DNA of 64,000 nucleotides, from positions 28,242-92,241 of the forward strand of contig JAZOLG010000031.1 in NCBI GenBank assembly GCA_045652765.1. The letters run 5' to 3'. Both the position numbers and the translations under genes were made by a program. The stretch's first letter is position 1. The number at the start of each line of letters is the position of its first letter. The notes beneath the pieces were generated by a model. The model ran no database searches. It was not told the origin of the DNA and saw only the letters and a program-made list of their open reading frames with translations. This stretch comes from UBA1231 sp045652765 (GTDB lineage Bacteria; Bacillota_I; Bacilli_A; ML615J-28; CAG-313). Positions 43,492-52,229 of this stretch are shown piece by piece.

Positions 43492-44801
43492 TGATTAAAG
43501 TAAATTATCAAAAGGCGGTTTCATGTAATCAAATTAATGACAAGAAAGAAGCTGTTTTGAATGCTTATCAAACACTTGTTAATAAAACAGGTGCTGGAAA
43601 TGATTTCCTAGGATGGTTGAGATATCCTGAAACACATGATTTAGAAGAATATGATAGAATAAAAAAAGCTGCTAAAAAGATTAAAGATGAATCTGATATT
43701 TTAGTTGTTGTTGGGATTGGTGGCTCGTATTTAGGAGCAAAAGCAGTAATTGAAGCTTTAAAACCATATTATTCTAAAGAATTAGGATTAGAAGTTATTT
43801 TTGCTGGTCACACATTGTCATCAACTTATATGAGCCAATTATTAGAATACTTACAAGATCGTGATTTTTCTGTTAATGTAATTTCAAAATCTGGTACAAC
43901 TACTGAACCAGCAATTGCGTTTAGATTATTAAAACAATTATTAGAACAAAAATATGGAAGTCGTGCTGCCAGTCGAATTTATGCAACTACAGATGCTAAG
44001 AAAGGTGCATTACGTGTACAAGCTGATGAACTTGGTTATGAAACATTTATTGTTCCAGATGATATTGGTGGTAGATATTCATGGTTTACTGCTGTAGGCT
44101 TGTTACCAATTGCATGTGTAGGAATTGATATTGATCAATTATTCCAAGGTGCTACACAAGCTATGAATGATTGTTATAATTTGCCATATGAACAAAATTC
44201 AGCAATGCAATACGCTGCTGTTCGTAATATTATGTATAATCAAGAAAAATTAGTTGAAATATTGGTTTCTTATGAACCAAAACTATCATATATAAGTGAA
44301 TGGTGGAAACAATTATTTGGTGAATCAGAAGGTAAAGATGGTGTAGGATTATTTCCTGCAAGTTTAGTATATTCAACAGATTTACATTCTATGGGACAAT
44401 ACGTTCAAGAAGGTAAGCGTATAATGTTTGAAACTATCTTGAAAATTACATCTCCAGAAGCAGATTTAGTATTAGAAAAAGCAGCTTCTGATTTAGACGG
44501 AATCAACTACTTAGCTGGAAAGAAACTAAGTGAAGTTAATAATCAAGCTCTAATGGGAACTTTACTTGCCCATGTAGATGGAAATGTTCCTAATTTGGTA
44601 TTAGAACTTGAAAAAATTGATGCATACAATATTGGTTATTTATTGTATTTTATGATGTTTAGCTGTGGATTAGCTTGCTATATGCTTGATATTAATCCAT
44701 TTAATCAACCAGGGGTTGAAAGTTATAAAAAGAATATGTTTGCATTATTAGGCAAACCAGGATTTGAAGAACTTGCTAAAGTATTAAAAGAGAGGGTATA
44801 A
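43491..44801 (+). CDS. pgi: Glucose-6-phosphate isomerase
   Basis: Pgi interconverts glucose-6-P and fructose-6-P. The 436-residue protein matches the short Bacillus-type enzyme: VVVGIGGSYLGAKAVIEAL, VISKSGTTTEPAIAFR, the GGRYSWFTAVGLLP block and a late DINPFNQPGVESYK segment. It is translationally coupled to the phosphoglucomutase, forming a hexose-phosphate node between glycolysis and glycogen. Confidence 0.97.
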   Translation: MIKVNYQKAVSCNQINDKKEAVLNAYQTLVNKTGAGNDFLGWLRYPETHDLEEYDRIKKAAKKIKDESDILVVVGIGGSYLGAKAVIEALKPYYSKELGLEVIFAGHTLSSTYMSQLLEYLQDRDFSVNVISKSGTTTEPAIAFRLLKQLLEQKYGSRAASRIYATTDAKKGALRVQADELGYETFIVPDDIGGRYSWFTAVGLLPIACVGIDIDQLFQGATQAMNDCYNLPYEQNSAMQYAAVRNIMYNQEKLVEILVSYEPKLSYISEWWKQLFGESEGKDGVGLFPASLVYSTDLHSMGQYVQEGKRIMFETILKITSPEADLVLEKAASDLDGINYLAGKKLSEVNNQALMGTLLAHVDGNVPNLVLELEKIDAYNIGYLLYFMMFSCGLACYMLDINPFNQPGVESYKKNMFALLGKPGFEELAKVLKERV

Positions 44802-44804
44802 TTT

Positions 44805-46910
44805 ATGAAAAAGTTTTTAACACTAATTTTAACATTTGCATGCCTAGTTGTTTTTGGAACTCAAACAGTATTTGCAAATGGATTAAGTTTTAACAAAGGT
44901 GAAGTGAAAGATAGTTTTGCACTTATCGATGGTGTTGACTATGAAAAATTCTTAGCTACATCTACAACTGACCAAGGTGTTGCTGGTAAGCAACAAGTAA
45001 ATATGGTTACAGTTAGTCCAATGAGTGGTGCTAAAGTTGTAACTTGGGCTATTCCTAATTCTAACGGAATTAAAGCTAGTACAGTTATGCAAATGGCTTT
45101 AGATTATGAAGCAAAACACCCAGAATATATGGTTATTGCTGCTATCAATGATGACTATTTTGGATCTGATTCAATTACTAAAGTATTCCAAATGAGAAAT
45201 CAATCTGTTGTTGATGGTGTAGTTTATCGTGATCAATCTATGTACAATAATATGTATTGCGTAGGTGTAGATGAAAACTTTAATTACAAAATTGCAGCTA
45301 GAGGTGAAAAATTACCTACTACTGAAAAATATATTTTAGACATTTATGATGCTAATGGTCTTTCAATTATTAAATCAATTGCTGTAGATGCATTTAATGC
45401 TGCACCAAAAGATGGTGAAACTACAGTATGTTATGGATTAAGTGAAAGTATCACTGCTCCTAATGCAGAAATTTTTAATATTGATGCATCTTCAAAATCA
45501 AGATTGACTTCATATTTCTACATTGCAGGTACTGCAAAAGGTAAAGTTGAACAAACAGATTCAGAAAATCCAGCTATTTTAACTACTGACGTTGAAATTG
45601 CAAATTTACTAGATAGTGGATGTCAAGTACGCATCTCTAAAAAAATTGCTGGTGAATGGGCTCAATATTCAAGTGTATTTGGTGCTGGTGCTCAAACATT
45701 AAGAAATGGTGAAGTTTTATCAGCTGAAGAAATTGGTGACTATGGTTACGATCACGTAACACTTCGTCATCCAAGAACAACAATCGGTTTCAAAGCAGAT
45801 GGTTCATGTGTATTAATGGTTATCGATGGACGTCAAGATAATATGGATGGTGTATCTGAAAGAGAAAATGCTTTAGCATTAAAACAAGCTGGATGTGTTG
45901 ATGCATTTAACTTAGATGGTGGTGGATCTTCTACATTTATCATTAGAAAAAATGGTGTTTTAACAGTTGTTAACTCTCCATCAGACGGTGGTGAAAGAAG
46001 TGATGCTAACTGTGTATTAGTTGTTGCACCTAGAACAAATATTGATATTGAAGCTAAAGTTGAAGAAAATGCTGATGGTACTGCTACTATTTCTGGTACT
46101 ACATCAATTGAAGCATTGAATGGATTTAGCTATGAATCAAGTGAAATTTATATTAATGGTAATCCAACTGGACAAAGTGCTGAATCATTTGAAATTTCAG
46201 GATTACAAAAAGGTAGAGAATATAGTTTATCAGTAATGTTAATTTATAAATCTGGTGCTAGTAAAGTAGGTAAGAGTTTCTATACAGAAACTGTAAAAGT
46301 TGATGGCGAATATTCTGGTCAACTTGAAGCTCCTAAAATTAATGGTGTATCTATTGAAAAACAAGAACGCGGATTTAAAGTAAATATTTCAGTTTCTGAC
46401 CCTTCATTTGCAATTACAAAAATGAATGTAATATACAATGATGGCAAAACAAGTACAGTAGCTAGAAAAACAGCTGGTGGTTATACAATTACTATTTTTA
46501 ATGATGCTGAAAAAGAATATTCTTTCTCATTAGAATATAGATATCGTACAGACATTAATAATATTGTCGATGAATATTTAGAAAATGCATTAGAATATCA
46601 TCATGGTGTTGAGGATGTTCATGAACATGAATTCATTGATGGAGTTTGTGCATGCGGCGAAAAGGATCCTAACTTTAAAGAACCAGAACACGAACACGTA
46701 TTTGTAGATGGTGAATGTGAATGTGGTGAAAAAGAACCTGAACATGAACATGAATTTGTTGACGGTGAATGTGCATGTGGTGAAAAAGAACCTGCTGCTG
46801 ATAATAAACCAAATAATAATGGTGGTGGCATGAATTGTTCAATGGGATTTGTTTCTATTCTTCCATTAATTGGTGCAGCTGCATTATTATTAATTAAAAA
46901 AAGAAAATAA
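44805..46910 (+). CDS. Secreted phosphodiester glycosidase-domain (NAGPA-like) protein with Cys/His repeats and C-terminal anchor
   Basis: The 701-residue protein has a signal peptide (cleavage likely near TVFANG). A phosphodiester glycosidase/NAGPA-type domain (about 60-410) carries the motif FNLDGGGSSTF (D371). Two fibronectin-like beta regions (about 415-600) follow, then three 18-residue repeats of the type EHEHxFVDGxCxCGEKEP. The C-terminus is GGGMNC followed by a hydrophobic segment and KKRK. Homologous domains remove blocking sugars from phosphodiesters; here a wall or capsule polymer substrate is possible. The tail looks like a membrane anchor or sorting signal. GAGAGGG at the end of pgi serves as Shine-Dalgarno, 3 nt between genes. 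Confidence 0.87.
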   Translation: MKKFLTLILTFACLVVFGTQTVFANGLSFNKGEVKDSFALIDGVDYEKFLATSTTDQGVAGKQQVNMVTVSPMSGAKVVTWAIPNSNGIKASTVMQMALDYEAKHPEYMVIAAINDDYFGSDSITKVFQMRNQSVVDGVVYRDQSMYNNMYCVGVDENFNYKIAARGEKLPTTEKYILDIYDANGLSIIKSIAVDAFNAAPKDGETTVCYGLSESITAPNAEIFNIDASSKSRLTSYFYIAGTAKGKVEQTDSENPAILTTDVEIANLLDSGCQVRISKKIAGEWAQYSSVFGAGAQTLRNGEVLSAEEIGDYGYDHVTLRHPRTTIGFKADGSCVLMVIDGRQDNMDGVSERENALALKQAGCVDAFNLDGGGSSTFIIRKNGVLTVVNSPSDGGERSDANCVLVVAPRTNIDIEAKVEENADGTATISGTTSIEALNGFSYESSEIYINGNPTGQSAESFEISGLQKGREYSLSVMLIYKSGASKVGKSFYTETVKVDGEYSGQLEAPKINGVSIEKQERGFKVNISVSDPSFAITKMNVIYNDGKTSTVARKTAGGYTITIFNDAEKEYSFSLEYRYRTDINNIVDEYLENALEYHHGVEDVHEHEFIDGVCACGEKDPNFKEPEHEHVFVDGECECGEKEPEHEHEFVDGECACGEKEPAADNKPNNNGGGMNCSMGFVSILPLIGAAALLLIKKRK
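46617..46793 (+). repeat. Three tandem 54-bp coding repeats (Cys/His motif)
   Basis: Copies lie at 46617-46670, 46686-46739 and 46740-46793, the first separated by 15 bp. Each encodes an 18-residue unit of the form HEHxFxDGxCxCGEK(E/D)P. Copies two and three differ mostly at third codon positions, so they are maintained as protein rather than recent DNA duplications. Confidence 0.9.
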
Positions 46911-46918
46911 TTAAGTAA

Positions 46919-46949
46919 AAAACAAAGGCCATTACTGGCCTTTGTTTTA
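46919..46949 (+). terminator. Intrinsic terminator after the phosphodiester glycosidase gene
   Basis: AAAACAAAGGCC pairs with GGCCTTTGTTTT across a 6-nt loop. Confidence 0.9.
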
Positions 46950-46955
46950 ATTTAC

Positions 46956-46984
46956 TTGAAAAAAAATACAATTTATGATACAAT
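46956..46984 (+). promoter_or_regulatory. Promoter of tgt
   Basis: TTGAAA (46956-46961), 17 bp and TACAAT (46979-46984). A GGTGA Shine-Dalgarno-like element lies 8 nt before the ATG. Confidence 0.7.
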
Positions 46985-47013
46985 ATATTAAATATATATT
47001 ATAGGTGAAATAA

Positions 47014-48147
47014 ATGGTTATAAAATATGAATTAAAAAAGAAAGATCCACGTTCAATGGCAAGACTTGGTGTAGTTACTACGCCCCATTCTACATTTGAG
47101 ACGCCAATCTATATGCCAGTAGGAACACAAGCTACAGTTAAAACTTTAAGTAGAGAAGAATTAATTGACTGTGGAGCTAAAATCATTTTAAGCAATACTT
47201 ATCATTTATGGTGTCAACCAGGTAATGATGTTGTTGCTGAAGGTGGTGGATTGCATAAATTTATGAATTGGGAAAGATCTATTCTAACTGATTCTGGAGG
47301 ATTCCAAGTTTTCTCATTAGCAAAACTTCGTGACATTAAAGAAGAAGGTGTAACATTCAAACATCACAAAAGTGGTAAAAAAATGTTTTTATCGCCTGAA
47401 CTCGCTATTGAAATTCAAAATGACTTAGGCAGTGATATTATGATGTGTTTAGATGAATGTCCACCATATCCTGCTACTAAAGAATATTTAGAAAATTCTG
47501 TAGCTAGAACAATTAGATGGGCTAAAAGATGTTATGATGCTAATAGAAATCGTGAAACACAAGGTTTATTTGGAATTGTCCAAGGTGGAAATATTCCTGA
47601 ATTAAGAATTCATTGTGCAGAAGAATTAAAGAAGATTCCGTTTGATGGTTATGCTATCGGTGGACTAAGTGTTGGTGAACCTAAAGAAATCCAAAACGAG
47701 GTTTTAAGTTATACAACTCCATGTTTACCAGAGGATAAACCTCGATATTTAATGGGGGTTGGTTCTCCAGGTGCTATTCTTGATGGTGTTGAGCGCGGTA
47801 TTGACATGTTTGATTGCGTACTTGCGACTAGAATTGCAAGACATGGAACAGCAATGACATCTAATGGTCGTAAACTATTAAAGAACAAAGAATTTGAAAG
47901 AGATTTTACTCCACTTGATAAAGAATGCGATTGCTATTGTTGTAAAAATTATACTAGAGCTTATTTACATCACTTAATAAAAGCTGAAGAAATGTTAGGA
48001 CAAAGATTAATTAGTATTCATAATACTCACTTCTTATTGAAATTAATGGAAAATATAAGACAAGCTATTAAAGAAGACAGATTCTTAGAATTTAAACAAG
48101 AATTTTATGAAAAATATGGTCTTGATAAAAGCGATAAGGATTTCTAA
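47014..48147 (+). CDS. tgt: tRNA-guanine(34) transglycosylase
   Basis: Tgt exchanges G34 for preQ1 in tRNAs with GUN anticodons on the way to queuosine. The 377-residue protein has the substrate-pocket motif TDSGGFQVFSL with the catalytic Asp. Other blocks are MMCLDECPPYPA, GLFGIVQGG, GGLSVGE and DCVLATRIARHGTAM. The zinc site is CxCxxC...H (ECDCYCCKNYTRAYLHH). No queA is visible beside it. A lipoprotein gene overlaps its stop by one base. Confidence 0.97.
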   Translation: MVIKYELKKKDPRSMARLGVVTTPHSTFETPIYMPVGTQATVKTLSREELIDCGAKIILSNTYHLWCQPGNDVVAEGGGLHKFMNWERSILTDSGGFQVFSLAKLRDIKEEGVTFKHHKSGKKMFLSPELAIEIQNDLGSDIMMCLDECPPYPATKEYLENSVARTIRWAKRCYDANRNRETQGLFGIVQGGNIPELRIHCAEELKKIPFDGYAIGGLSVGEPKEIQNEVLSYTTPCLPEDKPRYLMGVGSPGAILDGVERGIDMFDCVLATRIARHGTAMTSNGRKLLKNKEFERDFTPLDKECDCYCCKNYTRAYLHHLIKAEEMLGQRLISIHNTHFLLKLMENIRQAIKEDRFLEFKQEFYEKYGLDKSDKDF

Positions 48148-48974
48148 TGAAAAAGATATTATCAATTATTAGTGTATTGTTATTCGGATTTATGCTTACA
48201 AGTTGTAAGGATAAAACAATTCAAATGGAAAATGGCGTTGTAATGACTTTAAACGAAGAATTAAAACAATCAATTACAATGAAAACGAACGCACCTCATT
48301 TATCATTTCAATATCAAGGTGTATATAATGTTTATGAAACTAGTTCCCTTTTAGGGTATATCTTCACTAAAAATGATAATTTAAAATTAAGTAGAGATTT
48401 TGAAAATCATTTGAAAAAATTTAAAGATTCTTACTATGTTGTATCGGAAATTGTTCAAGAATATGATAAACCTAATGCAGTTTTTGGTGATAAAAGAATT
48501 CCACTAGATGAGAATACAAGTTCTGTTGAATATACAATTGTTACATGGGATACAGATGGTACTCGTTATTCTTATATGTTTAGAAGTTTTATATCAGGTG
48601 GTGTTAGATATTATGCGTATACATATAATACTGGTATTACAATGAGTATTGAAGTTCCATTGTTAGTTCAAAAAGTAGATAATAAACAACAAATATTCAT
48701 GGTCGCACTACCTTATAATACTGTTTATAAGCTTGGTGCTAATACTAAAGTTGATAAATTATTATCTAAAGAGGAATATTTAGAAGAAACTTATCATACA
48801 TTTGATTATCCGTCAGCAATTTCTAGTTCAACAGATAAAGCTAAATCAATTCAAGATTGGTATATTAAACATTGTAATGGGCGTTTTGAAGAAAATCAAT
48901 TTGTATTTGAATATTTGGGTATTAAATATAATGTTACTTTTACTAATACCAATTTTAAAATCTATGTAGCTTAA
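48147..48974 (+). CDS. Lipoprotein of unknown function downstream of tgt
   Basis: The 275-residue protein has a lipoprotein signal ending MLTSC (C20). The mature part is mixed alpha/beta, Tyr/Lys/Asn-rich and without a family I recognise. Its ATG overlaps the tgt TAA, so it is translated from the same message, yet nothing links it to tRNA modification. It ends at a terminator hairpin. Confidence 0.8.
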   Translation: MKKILSIISVLLFGFMLTSCKDKTIQMENGVVMTLNEELKQSITMKTNAPHLSFQYQGVYNVYETSSLLGYIFTKNDNLKLSRDFENHLKKFKDSYYVVSEIVQEYDKPNAVFGDKRIPLDENTSSVEYTIVTWDTDGTRYSYMFRSFISGGVRYYAYTYNTGITMSIEVPLLVQKVDNKQQIFMVALPYNTVYKLGANTKVDKLLSKEEYLEETYHTFDYPSAISSSTDKAKSIQDWYIKHCNGRFEENQFVFEYLGIKYNVTFTNTNFKIYVA

Positions 48975-49002
48975 ATGATGCAAAATTTTTTGCATCATTT
49001 TT
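48973..49002 (+). terminator. Intrinsic terminator after the tgt-lipoprotein unit
   Basis: AAATGATGCAAAA pairs with TTTTTTGCATCATTT and runs into Ts; the left arm overlaps the stop codon. Confidence 0.85.
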
Positions 49003-49017
49003 ATAATATTATATTTG

Positions 49018-49046
49018 TTGTAAAATTGTCGAAAATTTGGTATAAT
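49018..49046 (+). promoter_or_regulatory. Promoter of dnaD-nth
   Basis: TTGTAA (49018-49023), 17 bp and TATAAT (49041-49046), followed by AAGGAG before the ATG at 49070. Confidence 0.75.
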
Positions 49047-49069
49047 TAATAAAAATATAAGGAGTTAGT

Positions 49070-49681
49070 ATGAATAATTATAGTAAATTAATCGATTCAC
49101 ATATGATTTCTTTTAAAGAAGTAATAGTTAAAAATTATAAGAAAATTGGTCTAAACGAAACTGAAGCCATGGTTATTATTTTGTTATATGAACAAAAAAA
49201 GACTAATAATACTTTATATGTACCGGCATTATTAGAACTAGTTACTCTATCTGAATATGATTTATCATCTTTAATTGTAAGTTTAGTTGAAAGAAATTAT
49301 ATAGAGTTAACAATTGATGATAATATGGAGGAACATTTCTATTTATCACCTACAATTGAAAAATTAGGAGAAGTATTAGAACAAAATGATAAAAAGCCTA
49401 AAGATCTTGATTTAGAACTTAGTAAAATTGTTTCTTATATTGAATCTGTATACCAAAAACAATTAACTATTAATGATTTTAAAGTTATTGATAAATGGTT
49501 AGAAGAAGGCTATACTTTTGAAGAAATTTCTGATGTTATTATAGAGAGTTTAAAACTTAAAAAAACAAATCTTAAATATGTTGATGCTATTCTAATTAGT
49601 AGAAGAAAACATGAGAAGGCAACTAACATAGATCCTGAATTACAAGAGGTTTTACAACAAATCAATGTTAAACGTCGATAG
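49070..49681 (+). CDS. dnaD: DnaD-like replication initiation/restart protein
   Basis: DnaD helps load the replicative helicase during initiation and restart in low-G+C Gram-positives. The 203-residue protein has an N-terminal winged-helix region (about 1-100; LNETEAMVIILLYEQ, LVTLSEYDLSSLIVSLVERNYIE). The C-terminal DnaD/DnaB2 domain (about 120-190) contains the family pattern YTFEEISDVIIESL and KLKKTNLKYVDAIL. In B. subtilis dnaD is followed by nth, as here (17-nt overlap). Sequence divergence makes this a domain- and synteny-supported call. Confidence 0.87.
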   Translation: MNNYSKLIDSHMISFKEVIVKNYKKIGLNETEAMVIILLYEQKKTNNTLYVPALLELVTLSEYDLSSLIVSLVERNYIELTIDDNMEEHFYLSPTIEKLGEVLEQNDKKPKDLDLELSKIVSYIESVYQKQLTINDFKVIDKWLEEGYTFEEISDVIIESLKLKKTNLKYVDAILISRRKHEKATNIDPELQEVLQQINVKRR

Positions 49682-50297
49682 TTCTACTCTAATTAATGAA
49701 TTAGAAAAATTGTTCCCAGATGCTAAATGTGAATTGAACTACACTAATATTTATGAATTAAGTGTTGCAGTTATGCTTAGCGCTCAAACATCAGATGCTA
49801 GTGTTAATAAAATTACTCCAAAATTATTCAGCGCTTTTCCAACTATGGAAACTTTGGCTAATGCATTATATCAAGATGTATTTGAAATTATTAGTCCGCT
49901 TGGTCTTGCGAAAAGAAAAGCTGACTATATTATAAAATTTGCTCAAGTAGTATTATCAAAGTTTCAAGGCAAAATCCCTAATTCAATTGAAGAATTAGTC
50001 ACACTTCCCGGTATTGGAAGAAAAACCGCTAACGTAATTATTAGCGAGGGATATGGTTTGCCTGGTTTGGCTGTTGATGTACATGTTACGCGTGTTAGTA
50101 AACGATTAGGCCTTGCTGATGAATCATCTACTGCAGATCAAATTGAAGTTATTTTGAAAAACTTTATTCCTATGGATAAGTGGCATAATATGCATCATAA
50201 ATTAATCTTTATGGGTAGATACTTATGTAAATCCCAAAAACCAGAGTGTTATAGATGCCCATTTATTAATAATTGTTTATATTATAGAACAAAATAA
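49665..50297 (+). CDS. nth: Endonuclease III (DNA glycosylase/AP lyase)
   Basis: Nth excises oxidised pyrimidines and nicks abasic sites. The 210-residue protein has the helix-hairpin-helix LPGIGRKTANVI with the catalytic Lys, and the catalytic Asp in AVDVHVTRV. The C-terminal 4Fe-4S motif CKSQKPECYRCPFINNC is Cys-x6-Cys-x2-Cys-x5-Cys. Its start lies within the end of dnaD. The downstream hairpin also covers the start region of the next gene. Confidence 0.97.
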   Translation: MLNVDSSTLINELEKLFPDAKCELNYTNIYELSVAVMLSAQTSDASVNKITPKLFSAFPTMETLANALYQDVFEIISPLGLAKRKADYIIKFAQVVLSKFQGKIPNSIEELVTLPGIGRKTANVIISEGYGLPGLAVDVHVTRVSKRLGLADESSTADQIEVILKNFIPMDKWHNMHHKLIFMGRYLCKSQKPECYRCPFINNCLYYRTK

Positions 50298-50304
50298 AAC
50301 AAAA

Positions 50305-50341
50305 AAACCCCCTTACTTATTTTATAATAGTAAGGGGTTTT
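50305..50341 (+). terminator. Terminator hairpin of nth, overlapping the cse60 ribosome-binding site
   Basis: AAACCCCCTTACT (50305-50317) pairs with AGTAAGGGGTTT (50329-50340) and is followed by Ts. The right arm contains AAGGGG, the only plausible Shine-Dalgarno of the cse60 gene (ATG 50345), and the loop contains TATAAT. The hairpin would block translation of read-through messages. Confidence 0.75.
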
Positions 50342-50344
50342 ATA

Positions 50345-50566
50345 ATGCAAATAAAAGTGTTTGATTGTGATCATGAAAAAGATTTAGAATATGAAGTCAA
50401 TTTGTGGCTTAAAGATGTACCAGATGACTACATTGTTGATATTCAATATCGTGTTGGAATAATGTATGATGAGCGTAGTCAAATATATTGTTATAGTTGT
50501 ATGATTATTTATCGTTCTGATTTAGAAGTGCTTTTAAATCATCGTAAGAAGGGTCGATATAAATAG
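50345..50566 (+). CDS. cse60: Cse60-family sporulation protein
   Basis: The 73-residue protein fits the small Cse60 family: an initial IKVFDCDHE strand, a helix (DLEYEVNLWLKD), VDIQYRVG and a final YSCMIIYRS strand. Cse60 is a sigma-E-controlled protein in B. subtilis of unknown mechanism, with relatives in many Firmicutes. AAGGGG precedes the ATG but lies within the nth terminator stem. Its last 62 nt overlap the convergent rqcH 3' end. Confidence 0.75.
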   Translation: MQIKVFDCDHEKDLEYEVNLWLKDVPDDYIVDIQYRVGIMYDERSQIYCYSCMIIYRSDLEVLLNHRKKGRYK

Positions 50567-52118
50567 TTTTCTGATTTGTGTAAGTGACAAAACAGCCTTT
50601 CATTCCTGGAACTTTTTTAATGTTTTTGATTTCAGTGTAATCAATAGGTACACTATTTGATTTATCATATTTAGAATTTAATCCAGCAAGATGGGCAGCT
50701 ATTCTAATATTTCGTTCTTCTAATTTATTAGTTCTTAAAATAACATGAGCGCTAGGCATATCTTTTACATGAAACCAATAATCGGTGTTTTTTGCAAAAT
50801 TGTGAGTAAGATAATTGTTTTGTAAATTATTCTTACCAACGAAGAATTCTGATCCTTCAATGGAGTATTTGGTAATATTTTTGATTGAATTTTGTTTTGT
50901 TTTAGTGATTTTTTTGTTATCTTTTAAATAGTTGTTACTTATAAGTTCTGCTTTTATATCATTCATTTCTACAGTATTTACAAATTCGATTTGTGAAATA
51001 ATTGTAGTTAAATATTTAATTTCGTTTCTAGCAATTATTATTTGTTCATTAATGTGTTTTTCAGCATTTATTGATTTTTTATAATTTTTAAAATAAAGTT
51101 GCATATTTTCAGTAGGAGTTTTGAGTGGGTTTAAAGTAATAGTAAAATCCGTTGTATCATCAAAACTACGTAGCGTGATAGATGTCATACCTTTCTTTAT
51201 ATTATATAGTGATGACTGAAGAAGTTGTCCTTTAATTAAATCATCTTTATGATTTTTTGATTCTTCCAAATCATTTTCAAGATTGCTAATTTTAGTTGAA
51301 AGTAAGTTAATCTTGTTTTTTAAAAGTTTTTGAATTTGATGAAAATCAGGATTTTCAGCTTTAACATTTTCTTTATATTGTTCATTTAAAAGTTCAGAAA
51401 TATTTTTAAATGATTTTTTATTAGCATTAATTGAAAGAAGATTGTAGGGACTAAAAATTTGTTTTTTATCTAAAAAATAAATAGTTGGACATAAATCTTG
51501 TTTAATGAATTTTTCCACAGAACCAATCATTTTTATTTCGTCTTTATGTACCTTTGAAGCTCCTTCTATTAAATTTAATTGATCAATTGAAATATCATTT
51601 TTAAAAGGATTTAATAGACCTCTTGATTCAGGAAAATGATATGTTGCTTTAGGGATCATAATTCTTGTTGTTTCATCACTTGGGAAATGTTTACGCATTA
51701 CGTCAAGAATTTGAAAATTAGGAAGTGTGAGTATTAAGTTAGAAGATCTACCCATTAACTCAATAATAAGATTGTATACAATAGTATCACCTAATTCATT
51801 TTTGTTTTCTATTTTAACAATTACAATACGATCATTTTCTATTTGAATAATATCTTTTATAATACCACGTTCTAAGTATTTTCTTAATACCATACAAAAA
51901 TTATATGGATTGAGCGGTGATTGCGGTTTATCATTAATTAGATAGAAACGAGGGTTATTGTAAGACATTGAAATTAAGAAATGAAATGTATTACGATTGT
52001 GTATTTGCAGTATAATATCAGTAGGATTAGGTTGAATTATTTTATTAATTCTACCATTCGTTAAATTTTCATTTAGTTCATTAACTAAATGATGTATTAG
52101 AATTCCATCAAATGCCAT
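50505..52118 (-). CDS. rqcH: Ribosome quality-control protein RqcH (NFACT family)
   Basis: RqcH binds stalled 50S-nascent-chain complexes and directs alanine tailing. The 537-residue protein has the NFACT-N domain starting MAFDGILIHHLVNEL, with the conserved Asp-Arg pair at D96-R97. HhH and coiled-coil regions follow (about 240-380). The C-terminal NFACT-R domain contains HVKDMPSAHVILRT and AAHLAGLNSKYDKSNSVPIDY. It was previously named FbpA/YloA. AAGGAG precedes the ATG. It diverges from gmk-rpoZ, a neighbourhood shared with Bacillus. Its 3' end overlaps cse60 by 62 nt. Confidence 0.93.
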   Translation of the reverse strand: MAFDGILIHHLVNELNENLTNGRINKIIQPNPTDIILQIHNRNTFHFLISMSYNNPRFYLINDKPQSPLNPYNFCMVLRKYLERGIIKDIIQIENDRIVIVKIENKNELGDTIVYNLIIELMGRSSNLILTLPNFQILDVMRKHFPSDETTRIMIPKATYHFPESRGLLNPFKNDISIDQLNLIEGASKVHKDEIKMIGSVEKFIKQDLCPTIYFLDKKQIFSPYNLLSINANKKSFKNISELLNEQYKENVKAENPDFHQIQKLLKNKINLLSTKISNLENDLEESKNHKDDLIKGQLLQSSLYNIKKGMTSITLRSFDDTTDFTITLNPLKTPTENMQLYFKNYKKSINAEKHINEQIIIARNEIKYLTTIISQIEFVNTVEMNDIKAELISNNYLKDNKKITKTKQNSIKNITKYSIEGSEFFVGKNNLQNNYLTHNFAKNTDYWFHVKDMPSAHVILRTNKLEERNIRIAAHLAGLNSKYDKSNSVPIDYTEIKNIKKVPGMKGCFVTYTNQKTIYIDPSYDDLKALLNQNDK

Positions 52119-52178
52119 ATAAACAATTCTCCTTTGTTATATTATAACACAAATTAGAGTAAAAAGATATTTTAATAC

Positions 52179-52207
52179 TTGAAAAAAAGTTTATGATATG
52201 ATAAAAT
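52179..52207 (+). promoter_or_regulatory. Promoter of gmk-rpoZ
   Basis: TTGAAA (52179-52184), 17 bp and TAAAAT (52202-52207), followed by GGAGG (52220-52224). Confidence 0.65.
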
Positions 52208-52229
52208 ATATAGTAAAATGGAGGCATTT

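Noticed and set aside
46617..46793. CRISPR-like short repeats
   Set aside because: The repeats are in-frame coding units with no unique spacers and third-position differences.
46619..46831. Minus-strand Cys/Ser-rich repeat protein
   Set aside because: It is the antisense reading of the three Cys/His repeats of the phosphodiester glycosidase gene; no ribosome-binding site.
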